Notes under the pieces: generated by a model
The model's database searches: none
Seen by the model: the letters and a program-made list of their open reading frames with translations, nothing else
Told to the model about the DNA's origin: nothing
Source of the DNA: Clitoria ternatea
Lineage: Eukaryota; Streptophyta; Magnoliopsida; Fabales; Fabaceae
DNA length: 64,000 bases
Assembly (NCBI GenBank): GCA_037962975.1
Contig: JAYKXN010000072.1
Location: 372,001 to 436,000 of the forward strand
Direction of reading: 5' to 3'
Made by a program: the position numbers and the translations under genes
Part shown: positions 12,701 to 22,569 of the stretch, piece after piece
How positions within the stretch are numbered: position 1 is the stretch's first letter
Layout: each line of letters begins with the position of its first letter

Positions 12701-15384
12701 ATATTTATTGAGTAAAATATAATTACAAAAATCAGTGAAAGGATTAGATTTCAATAAAAGTCATCATTATTATTTAAGTACACTTTAGTTTGATTAAGAT
12801 ATATATAAAGAACCATGTAATAGTATTTAATTTGTTATTATTATTTTTATTAAACCAATGTTAAATTGTTATACCAAATTACATATGAAGATTATGGGGT
12901 GGCTTTAAATATCAGAGTAAAATGTGTCACTCATAGATGTTGTTAGAAGCCAACAAAAGAATTTGTCGTCATGGTGGACATTAAATGCCATGTACTATAG
13001 TTATACCATGAAAATAAAGAACAGTAAAATTTAACATCCTAAATTGGTGTATGTTTTATTATTTTACTTGGTGTTAATGTTTGTTATAATGTTTAGAATA
13101 CAAGTAAGTGATTATCGTTTGATAATATAGATTCATTGTGCATCTGTATATATATATATAAAGAGTGAAAATTTTGGTTATTATAAAAAATATGATATAT
13201 TTAAGAGGTCTATACATACAGAGAAGAGTTATACTATCAAAATCTTAATTTTATCTTAAAGTAAAAATGTCAAATATGGTTATTAATGAATAACTAAAAC
13301 ATATTTACACACATTTGTTATATTAGATTTATAAAATGTCACAATATCTATAGTCTTCTATCTAATAATTGGAGTGCAAAAATGTATATTGATGGCAACA
13401 AACATTAGTCATAGTCATTGGTTGAGGAAAAGACACATAACTAATTTTAAAATTGAATTAACACTTCACTTTATTTTTTAGATGGATTCAGATTAATTTA
13501 TTTTTAGGATAATTTATAACATCATATTTATTAAGTGGCAACATTTCATCATGACTGATTAAACTAATTGTAAGTGAGTTTGCTGAAATAAATACACAAT
13601 ATATGTTTGGGATCCCTTGAGTTATTTAATGTTGCTTTGGGTCCATATTCATGGCTTAGTGCAAACTAAATTTTGAACCCTAAATTATTGAGAGAAAATA
13701 TGGCGTCACATAAAGTAAATCTAAAGGTTGAGAATCACAAACTTATCAACCTTATACATATAAAGATGAATTAGAAAAAGAAAATGTACAATGAAAATAC
13801 TTTTTATTTTTGAATTATATAACAATACCAAATTATGGATTGACATCCAACTTCTAAGATCTTTTAGATTTCTTTTAAAAAATATAACTCATATATTTGC
13901 ATCACACTTGCTTATTGTTATAAACATGTGTAAATATCTCAAACAATGACTTATTTACTTTCATGATGTCATTTATCATGATATTTGTTTGAATCTCACC
14001 AAGCATGACTTTTTTATGTGTAGAACCTTTTAGTTATTAGTGTGGAAACATATATTTTGATACCAGAATAGTAGTTAAAGTTTAAAAATCTAGAATTGAA
14101 TAATTATATTAGAATCTTTTACTTTTATATATAATTTATACTTTTGTTTCATTTAAATAAAATTTATTTTTTAAATCAAATAAAGATAAATTTAATAAAT
14201 CATTACTTCTCACTCATTAAATATACGTTATATTTAGTGTTCTATGCTATGATTGAGACATCAATAAAAATGTAATAGTCATTAAAAAGATATATAAAAA
14301 TTATTAAAATTAAAATCTTATAATATTCATATATTTGTGAAGACAAAATTATTATGGTAGAAAATGAACATTTGATATAGAGACATTGTCTTTTTTCAAA
14401 TAAATAAGTAATACTAATACTTGTGTATAATCATAACATTTAAAATATATAAACAAACTAAGAAAATTATATGACAATAAAATATATGATAAATAACTTG
14501 ACAGAAACAACTATCAGCTTAAGGAATTCACATTCTAATTGTGATTTGATGTAAAAGATCAAAATTGACATTTTATGATTCCATTCATAAACATAAAATC
14601 TTTGGCTATAAGAAATTTAACATTGTAGAACTAAAATTAAAATGAATAAAAAATAAAACTAGCATCTTTTCCAGCATCATCTTTATCTAGATCACAAACT
14701 TGTTTTTTTTGTTACCGCAAGATGGGAGTGCAATGACATGAAGCACTTTTTGAGGATACAAAACCTGTTGAAAATGCTTGTGCTAGGAGTGCTTTAATTT
14801 AAAGAGATCTTATGAGAGTGTCCATGAAAGGTGATTAAGTATAAATTCTGAAAGTAATATAGTTAATGAACCAACTTGTGTTTATTGTAAAAAAAAGTGT
14901 TGAGACAATAATTCCTTAGAATAGGATTACTTGGCAAATAATAAAATATTTAATGAGTAAAAAATAATTACTAAAATTAGTGAAACGATTAAATTTCAAT
15001 AGAAGTCATCGTTATGAATTATGTACACTTTAATTTGATTAAGATATGTATAAAGAACCATCTAATAGTATTTCATTTGTTATTATTATTTAACCAATAC
15101 TAAAATGTTATACCATATTACATATGAAGATTATGGGGTGACTTTAAATATTAGAGTTAAATGGGTCACTCATAGATGTTTTTAGAAGCCAACAAAAGAA
15201 TTTGTCATCATGGTGGACCTGAAATGCCATGTACTACACTTACACCATCAAAATAAAGAATTAATAAAATTTAATAACCTAAATTGGTGTATGTTTTATT
15301 ATTTTACTTGATGTTAATGTTTGTTTTATTGTGTAGAATACAAGTAAATGATAATCATTTAATAATATGTATCAATTATGCATC

Positions 15385-15417
<33 letters not shown>

Positions 15418-15587
15418 ATATATAAAGTTTGAAAATTTTAGTTATTGAAACAAAAAAGACATGACATATTTAAGAGGCCTATAGGTACAGAGAAGACATA
15501 TACTATCAAAATCTTAATTTTATCTTAAAGTAAAAATGTCAAATATGGTTATATAAATAAATAACTAAAACATATTTAGACACATTA
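9712..15587. repeat. AT-rich long repeat array, middle part
   Basis: The same unit as at 1-7235 continues here. At about 10983-10995 the sequence switches into the variant unit seen at 3470-4690, which it matches almost base for base (10995-12240). Complete units begin near 12255 and 14505. An (AT)n microsatellite lies at 9713-9741 just right of the CACTA element, and another at about 15388-15421. No gene or RNA is visible. The open frame at 11073-11288 repeats the one at 3538 only because the DNA is duplicated. Confidence 0.8.
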
Positions 15588-15994
15588 TGTAACGCCCTGG
15601 ACGCTTTTTAGAAATGAACGACTCGCCCTACAGACCAACACGAGACATTTCCAATGTGTTTTTGTCCTTACTCACACATTTATTGAGAAATTCCCAGGAG
15701 GTCACCCATCCCAGAATTACTCCAAGTTAAGCACGCTTAACTTTGGAGTTCTTAAGTGATAGGCTACCGAAAAGGCTAATGCATTTGTTGGTATAGGTAG
15801 TACGAATTTATTTCTTTAAGCTATCCTCGACTGTATAGTCTCATACCTATATAGTCTTTAGATCCCTCTCATTCTGGTATGTATTCAATTCGTTCATGTG
15901 TCCCTCCCACTGGAAGCCTGCTAGGAGCCACTCCTTGTCCGTGCCCATGCACCGGCGATCACTCCCCGCCCTCAACAGTGTCCGGGATGTCACA
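15588..15994 (-). repeat. Cassandra LTR 1
   Basis: The unit is 407 bp with TG...CA ends and is followed by about 50 bp of internal domain (15995-16046). That internal piece stops abruptly where a duplicate of the 131-bp left flank begins (16047-16177 repeats 15457-15587). Confidence 0.85.
15691..15810 (-). promoter_or_regulatory. 5S-rRNA-derived segment with Pol III internal promoter boxes (LTR 1)
   Basis: Read on the minus strand, the segment contains GTTAAGCGTGCTT (5S A-box) and then GGATGGGTGACCTCCTGGGA (5S C-box). Their order and approximate spacing are those of plant 5S rRNA. The intermediate part (GGAGTAATTCT) and the 5' half are diverged. It is not a functional 5S gene, but the Pol III recognition boxes look preserved. 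In Cassandra this segment is known to be carried in the LTR and is thought to drive Pol III transcription. Confidence 0.85.
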
Positions 15995-16177
15995 TGCCCA
16001 CCAGCTTCCGCCTGGTTCGTCCTTAAACCATATTCGTCCTCAAATAAGACATGACATATTTAAGAGGCCTATAGGTACAAAGAAGACATATACTATCAAA
16101 ATCCTAATTTTATCTTAAAGTAAAAATGTCAAATATGGTTATATAAATAAATAACTAAAACATATTTAGACACATTA

Positions 16178-16583
16178 TGTAACGCCCCGGACGCTTTTTA
16201 GAAATGAACGACTCGCCTTACAGACCAACACAAGACCTTTCCAATGTGCTTTTGTCCTCACTCACACATTTCTTGAGAAATTCCTAGGAGGTCACCCATC
16301 CCAGAATTACTCCAAGTTAAGCACGCTTAACTTTGGAGTTCTTAAGTGATAGGCTACCGAAAAGGCTAATGCATTTGTTGGTATAGGTAGTACAAATTCA
16401 TTTCTTTAAGCTATCCTCGACTGTATAGTCCCATACCTATATAGTCTTTAGATCCCTCTCATTCTGGTATGTATTTAATTCGTTCATGTGTCCCTCCCAC
16501 TGGAAGCCTGCTAGGAGCCACTCCTTGTTCGTACCATGCACCGGCGATCACTCCCCGCCCTCAACAGTGCCCGGGATGTCACA
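16178..16583 (-). repeat. Cassandra LTR 2
   Basis: The unit is 406 bp, nearly identical to LTR 1, and preceded by the duplicated flank and CATTA. It is separated from LTR 3 by the 70-bp internal domain, so LTR 2 and LTR 3 form one complete TRIM in minus orientation. Confidence 0.87.
16281..16400 (-). promoter_or_regulatory. 5S-rRNA-derived segment (LTR 2)
   Basis: This is the same arrangement as in LTR 1. The C-box has one change at its 3' end (plus strand TTCCTAGGAGG instead of TTCCCAGGAGG). The A-box is unchanged. Confidence 0.83.
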
Positions 16584-16640
16584 TGCCCACCAGCTTCCGC
16601 CTGGTTCGTCCTAAAACCATACCCTACTAGGAGAGGCTAC

Positions 16641-16652
16641 GCTCTGATACCA
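16641..16652 (-). other. Primer-binding site (initiator-Met tRNA) of the Cassandra element
   Basis: The minus strand reads TGGTATCAGAGC, the usual complement of the initiator-Met tRNA 3' end. It lies one base from LTR 3, which fixes the element as minus-strand. The opposite end of the internal domain (minus strand AAGCTGGTGGGCA, next to LTR 2) is a plausible polypurine tract. Confidence 0.85.
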
Positions 16653-16653
16653 C

Positions 16654-17060
16654 TGTAACGCCCCATCCGCTTTTCAGGAATGAACGACTCGTTCCACAGA
16701 CCAACACGAGACCTTTCCAATGTGCTTTTATCCTCACTCACACATTTCTTGAGAACTTCCCAGGAGGTCACCCATCCCAGAATTACTCCAAGTTAAGCAC
16801 GCTTAACTTTGGAGTTCTTAAGTGATAGGCTACCGAAAAGGCTAATGCATTTATTGGTATAGGTAATACAAATTCATTTCTTTAAGCTATCCTCGACTAT
16901 ATAGTCCCATACCTATACAGTCTTTGGATCCCTCTCATTCTAGTTTGTATTCGATTCGTTCATGTATCCCTCCCACTGGAAGCCTGCCAGGAGCCACTCT
17001 TTGTCCGTGCCCATGCACCGGCGATCACTCCTCGCCCTCAATAGTGCCCGGGATGTCACA
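16654..17060 (-). repeat. Cassandra LTR 3
   Basis: The unit is 407 bp. It is more diverged from LTR 1 and 2 than they are from each other (for example at its start, CCCCATCCGCTTTT). It is followed directly by a partial LTR (17061-17106) that was split by the Athila insertion. Confidence 0.85.
16757..16876 (-). promoter_or_regulatory. 5S-rRNA-derived segment (LTR 3)
   Basis: The A-box and C-box are both intact. The base after the C-box is closer to genuine plant 5S (minus strand GGGAAGTTCTC) than in LTR 1 and 2, which suggests this unit is nearer the ancestral form. Confidence 0.83.
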
Positions 17061-17106
17061 TTCCCCGCTGGAAGCCTGCCAGGAGCCGCTCCTTGTCCGT
17101 GGCCAT

Positions 17107-18444
17107 TGATAGGTGTTTTGTTTGCATGATTTTAGTGGCTTTTTATTTAGTTTTTCTAGGTCATTTGTGTTATCTTGTCCCTAATTCCAAGTATTTTTCT
17201 TTCATTCCGCATTTGTTACTCGGGTGTTTCAAGTTTTTGCAGGAATAGCTTGTTTACAGGTACATACATTCCAAACGCGAAGCATTCGAGAAAGCATTGG
17301 ATAAATGGAAGGGTTTCAAGCTATGAAAAAGCAGCAAAGTGAAGTCCAGAAAAACCCACTAGCCGTGGGTTTTTCCCACTGGCCGTGGGTTCCTCTGTTT
17401 GAAGTTTCAAAAATGTAAAAATTAGACCTCCAGTACGATCCACTGGCCGTGGGTTTTTCCCACTACCAGTGGGATTTTGCACGCACAGCATTTTCCTTAT
17501 TTTAGGGAACAGTTTCTGGGGTTTTAGTGGACAGTTTTTGAGGGGTAAAGGACGCAGACATTTTTGGGACGTTTTTGGAGAGAAAAAGAGAGAGTTTTCA
17601 CTGGGGATTATTGAAGAAATCAAGACCATAGGTGTTGAAGAACTTCCTTGGGCAGATTTCAGAAAGATTCATAAGCACAAGTGAGAGCTTTTGCTTTGTG
17701 TTCTTTGCTTTCTTCTTAGGTTTTCTCTTTCTCTGTAATTTCTGAATTTGATTCCATCAATTGGCTGTAGTGAATTGAGCATGTGTAGCTAAACGTTATC
17801 TTGGGATTAGGGTGTGACAATGCTTATGTATTGAACCTCTTTTGGATTTTTCTGTTTGTTAATTCATTGCTTCTATTCAATTTCCATGAACGCGTAATGC
17901 TTTTGAATACCTAGAGATAGGATCAATTGAAATTAAACTCTAAGAGAATCGAAAGGTTAATTAGTTGTTTGAACGCATGAAATTGAACTTAGAATCATAG
18001 GTCACGAAAGTGGGTATGACAATTCAAGGTTTAATAGGATTTCACCGTTCTTAACAAGTTCACATAATAAATCGAACGCGGTTCTTTATTATTTGGGCAC
18101 ATTAATGTTACTCTGAGAAGAGGGCTTAATTAAATTCGGAAATCCAACCTTAGAGCGTTAATTAATAAATAGGAAGGTTTTTGGAAAATTAAATACATAG
18201 CATAATCATATACCAAATCCCAAGAGCTTCACCATCATTTGTTCTATTTCAATTTCAGAATTCATTTAGTTCTTTCAGATAGCATTTCTTCTTAACTTTT
18301 GCTTTTCTTAATCTTCTACATTACAATCCTAATTTCACAATTTTCTAGATAATTGAACCACTGTGAAAACTTGTACTTGGGCACAATCTCTATGGGACGA
18401 TAACTTTTTATTACGCGATACCTCGTGCACTTGCGGGCCTATCA
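17107..18444 (+). repeat. Athila 5' LTR
   Basis: The LTR is 1338 bp and equal in length to its partner at 39273-40610. It contains near-palindromic blocks of the type CCACTGGCCGTGGG separated by T-rich linkers (about 17355-17475). These blocks are also found in the element's 3' non-coding region. The minus-strand frame at 17321-17629 is present in both LTRs but resembles no protein. Confidence 0.92.
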
Positions 18445-18450
18445 AGTTTT

Positions 18451-18468
18451 TGGCGCCGTTGCCGGGGA
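18451..18468 (+). other. Primer-binding site (tRNA-Asp) of the Athila element
   Basis: TGGCGCCGTTGCCGGGGA is the exact complement of the 3' end of plant tRNA-Asp including CCA. It lies 6 bases after the LTR, as usual in Athila elements. Confidence 0.9.
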
Positions 18469-18585
18469 TTGTCCCCCAATATTGGTTAAACGGTGTTTTG
18501 ATTAGACTAGATTTTTATTTTTCTGCAATAATTTTTTCTGTTTTTCTTTAGTTCTTATTTTTTCTGCAGAATTACGTTTTGGTAT

Positions 18586-19313
18586 TTGTTGTTAGAGGGT
18601 TTTACAGGTTTATATATGCGAAGGAGTCATAGCCTTGAGCACATTTTCGATCCAGAGATTGAAAGGACCCTCCGTAAGATCAGAGCACTTCGAAAGCATC
18701 TTGAACAAGAAAAGCACCAAGCTTCAAGTTCAGCTACCAACAAACACGTGGCAAACCAGGACAACAGAGCGCTTCATGATTTTGCAGCGCCCAATGCAAT
18801 GGGTAGGAGGTCTAGCATCACAAGACCCAATATTGAGGCGAATAATTTTGAGTTGAAGCCATCCTTGCTCTCGATGGTTCAACAGAATCAATTTGGTGGA
18901 TTACCATCTGAGGATCCCAACTTACACTTGCAGATATTCCTTGAGTATTGTGACACGCTCAAGGTGAATGGGGTCTCAAGCGATGCAATCAGGCTTAGGC
19001 TTTTCCCATTCTCATTAAGGGATAAGGCTAGAGCTTGGTTGTACGCTCTTCCAGAAGCGTCAATCACCACTTGGGAGGAGTTGTCCCTCGCCTTCCTCAA
19101 CAAATATTACCCCAGGAGCAAAACTGACCAGTTGAGGAAGCTGATCATCACCTTCAACCAGAAAGAAGATGAGACCTTGTTTGAAGCCTTGGAAAGGTAC
19201 AAGGAAATGCTCCGGGAATGCCCACATCATGGCATTGAACGTTGGTTGACCGTTCATATTTTTTATAATGGGTTGTCTCCGAACCAGAAGGTGACCTTGG
19301 ACGCCGCAGCTGG
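18586..19313 (+). pseudogene. Athila gag, N-terminal part, truncated by the nested insertion
   Basis: This is the start of the structural gag polyprotein that would form the virus-like particle. The frame opens with ATG at 18586; a second ATG at 18616 (before RRSHSLEHIF) is the more likely start by position. Residues about 110-235 form a retrotransposon gag domain, with RLRLFPFSLRDKARAWL, then the FLNKYYP motif and the region up to FYNGLSPNQK. The frame is cut after the alanine-rich DAAAG by the element at 19314 and continues at 30584. The reading frame is otherwise open and consistent with the downstream part. Confidence 0.88.
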
Positions 19314-20594
19314 TGTAACACCCTCGGTTAGATAAGACAAATCCTTTTGTAGGTTCATCCTATTTAACTGAGTGTGTTAACAGTTTTCAGAAAAAGTGAA
19401 TATATTTTTTTTTATTATTTTTTTTTTAAAAATAAGTACGTGGCAGATCAGTGGAAGCAATAATGTATATATCACATAGTCATTCACAAACTGTAAGTAA
19501 TTGTACTCTTAACAAAATGGGCACGCAGGCACCCTTAGATATTATACAGTCATCCGTTGTCTGATTATTAATCATAAATATTCTATCCTTAATGATTATT
19601 CTCAATGGGTTCAGCACATTGCTGATCTTCACATTCGGGTTCTTGAGTTTCTAATTCCTCTGAAAAATGGTCAACAGTAAGGGTGAGTATAACCCAAGAC
19701 CCTTTAGGTTACCCGGTGCGGACATAATCCAGCTAACAAGTAATAACATGTAATCATACAATTCACATTTCAAAGATTATAATAATCAAATATGTCATCA
19801 AGGAATGCATGAGTTTGTTCCATTATGATATTTCTTGATTACGTTTCATGATGCATGTGGGCCCAAGAAATTATTTCTTCTTCTCTGGAATATCACTATT
19901 CCAATTCTCTAGAGCGATCAGGGTCCGCCCAAGCTTTGGTACAAATGAACTCATTGGTTCTCATCATTGATTTATATATATATATCTGAGACTTGGATCC
20001 CTACGATCATAGTTACACTCCGTCATTTAGTCAAAGTACACCAGAATTACTCGTCTCACCCGGCTATCAGGGCGCGACTCTGATGCCATTGGGTTGCCGT
20101 TCCAGTTGTACTCCCAAGATTCTTCATGGAGATCGAACGTGAGTGTTCTCCACTGTACCAAGTGTATGCTCTAGAGGTTTTTCTTCAAAAATATTTTCAT
20201 GAGGCGAAATGTATTCTCTTTCATCTTTTGAGTTATGGGTATTTATGTGATTCCAGCCTCATCATATTCGTTCACAAGCTTTTGATTTAATGGATCAAAC
20301 GTTGCAGGTCATTTTGATAAAATATATCGTTTATAACTTAGTTGAAATTATACTTGTATAAATAATAAAATATAATTCATATTTATTTACTCATAGTTAA
20401 TAAAATAAGATATTTATAGCAATAATACTAATTATAATAATAAGAATAACAATAATAAAAATAATAATGTAAATAATAATAATAATATTAAGAATAATAA
20501 TAGGTAAAAGACCAATAATGATATTTATAACATTTTAATAACTCAGTAAGGAGTATAGAAGGGATTCTGATTGAAAAATCCAAGTATAAAATGT

Positions 20595-21370
20595 TAAGAC
20601 TGCTTTTCCGAGGAGAAGGAGTTAAATACCGAGTGACAAATAGGTTTTTCCGAGTGAAATCAATTAAATACCAAGTGAAATATAATTAACCGAGTAAAAG
20701 AAGTCTGTTTCCGAGTAAAAATGAATTTTCCGAGTAGAAATAGATTGATACCGAGTAGAAATGAGTTTTCCGATTAAAACATAAGTTATGTCCAAGTGGA
20801 ATTGTTGATAACCAGACTTTCTTAGTAAAACTTGGATAAATACCGAGTGCAAATGTTAAGATTCCGAGTAATAATAAGCAGGATTTCCAATAAAATCAAA
20901 CTGAGAGGATTTTCCTAATAAAACAAATCTGAATCCGAGTGAAATCAATTTGAAAGAATTTTCTCAGTGAAGTTAAAACGTTTCTCTGAATAAATCATAA
21001 TGAAGAAAGAGCTCTCTGAGTGAAATAATTATTTTCTGAGTAATTTCTGATTTTAAAAGAGATTTTATGTGTGAAAGGATTATAAATCCGAGTAGAATCA
21101 TACTGATGAAATTTTCTGAGTTAAATAAGATGTTTCCCGAGTAAAAATCAAACTAGGTAAGTTTTCTTGAGTGAAATAACTGATTTTCCGAGTGAATCAA
21201 AAATGAATAAGTTGAGTGAATAACTATTTTCTGAGTGAAATAAGTTTTATTCTAGTTCAAATATATATATATATAGCTTCAAATGAAATCAATTAAAAGG
21301 AGCTTTCTAAGTAACATACTGAATTCCGAGTGAAATCAACTTGAAAAGATGTTTTCCGAGTGAAATTAAG
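20595..21370. repeat. Array of CCGAGTGAAAT-type motifs, left LARD LTR
   Basis: More than a dozen copies of CCGAGT followed by A/G-rich sequence (consensus near TTCCGAGTGAAATCA) recur at irregular spacings of about 20-60 bp. The reverse-complement motif dominates the far half of the same LTR. The matching stretch in the right LTR is about 27408-28185. Confidence 0.85.
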
Positions 21371-22164
21371 GTGTTTATCAAATGTAATATAATCCTGTTT
21401 GAAAGTTTTAAATAAGAAACTTGTATTCTTCAGATAACCAATCGGATTAATATATAACTGGTCATATCACTGTAATTTCTGAGTGAATTTGTGTATTCTT
21501 TAACTGCTCTGGTTGATTGGTACAATACCGAGCTTAATATCATAGTATCCGCTGTCAGTTCATATCTCTTCACTGGAGTTCTCATTAATACCCATGATAC
21601 TTTAATATTTTCACAGTCCAGCATCAAACATATACACTTATTCATTCATATTAATCAATAAAATCAACAGGTTCACTGAATTCTCATGGTCAATAATAAA
21701 CAACGCTGTAAATAAACATGTTTAATACATTATATATACAAATATAACAAACAATTAAAACATTTAAATCACAACAAACCAGATCTTTCCTTTCACTCAG
21801 ATTTCCCCAGAATACCCGAGAATATACCCCCCTTACCTTGATGGAGTTCTTGGAGGAGAAGAAGAGCTGTCCTGCACCAATTCCAAGTGAAACAGAGGAG
21901 AGGAAAGAAAGAGCTTGGTGCTGGTACGTAAGAGAAAGAAGAGGGAAGAGGAAGAAGTTCTTAATTTTGTTTCTGATAGTTTGTCTTGGAGATGCATTGA
22001 TTTAATAGTTGGAGGAGACAAGTGGGAGACATCAATTGGAGGATTAGGTGTGATAATGGAAACTTTTGACTCACTCCACTGTCAGCTTTGCATTAAAGGG
22101 GTTAGTGGTATATTAAAATATATAAAGTGGTCTGAGTGGGGTAAAAAGGTGTTCGGTGTTGGAG

Positions 22165-22333
22165 TTTTAAGGAGGGCGGTATTGAATATGTGAGGGCGGG
22201 GTGTAGTGTGAGGGCGGAGTTAAGAGAGGGCGGTGTGGAGTGTGAGACGGTGTGCTGTGTGAGGCAGTGTGGAGTGTGAGGCGGTGTGGAGTGGGCGGTG
22301 TTGAGTGTGAAGTAAGGAAGGACGGTGTGTGTG
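22165..22333. repeat. GC-rich degenerate minisatellite in the left LARD LTR
   Basis: Imperfect tandem repeats near GTGTGAGGGCGGTGTGGA run through this stretch, in sharp contrast to the AT-rich surroundings. The region from about 21858 to 22320 is missing in the right LTR, with the junction at about 28679. Confidence 0.8.
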
Positions 22334-22460
22334 AAGGAGTTAAGGACTCCGTCTGTGTAAAGAGGGCGGTGTTATGATGAACACCAGCTCAGAGCTGTCC
22401 GGTGTGAACTCCTACTCTAAGGACGACCTAATTTAGCCAACTGGTGTGGAGTGCTAACAT

Positions 22461-22500
22461 CGGATCGCTAAAGCGAAATCCGATTCGCTTGAGCGAATCC
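22461..22500. repeat. Adjacent short palindromes in the LARD LTR
   Basis: GATTCGCTTGAGCGAATC has perfect 8-bp arms around a 2-bp centre. It is preceded by a related palindrome, GGATCGCTAAAGCGAAATCC (GGATCGCTTAAGCGAAATCC in the right LTR at about 28818-28837). Both could form small hairpins or bind a dimeric protein. Confidence 0.75.
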
Positions 22501-22569
22501 GCCCTTCATGGCTCATAAATCTTCTAAAATCGATTCGTTTCTCTTGGTCCTCACTCATAATTGTTTTAA

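Larger units (their letters stand above)
15588..17106 (-). mobile_element. Cassandra-type TRIM retrotransposon, tandemly amplified, left part
   Basis: LTR-like units of about 407 bp begin TGTAACGCC and end GGGATGTCACA on the plus strand. They occur at 15588-15994, 16178-16583 and 16654-17060, plus a partial fourth at 17061-17106 that resumes at 40611-40660. Between the second and third lies a 70-bp internal domain with the reverse complement of an initiator-Met primer site (GCTCTGATACCA). Each unit holds a 5S-rRNA-like segment, the hallmark of Cassandra. The outermost flanks carry CATTA (15583-15587 and 40661-40665). No protein is encoded, as expected for a TRIM, so mobility would rely on proteins supplied by another element. 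Confidence 0.87.

Noticed and set aside
15691..15810. Functional 5S rRNA gene
   Set aside because: Only the promoter boxes are well preserved. The 5' half and middle are diverged, and the segment is embedded in an LTR with TG...CA ends, so it is a Cassandra 5S-like domain.
17321..17629. 102-codon minus-strand frame also found at 39487-39795
   Set aside because: It sits in the Athila LTRs across the CCACTGG blocks; duplication of the LTR explains the recurrence.
21833..22193. Small frames on both strands near the middle of the LARD LTR
   Set aside because: They are low-complexity (Ser/Leu or Glu/Lys) and overlap a purine-rich tract and a minisatellite. One LTR copy has lost the region without consequence.
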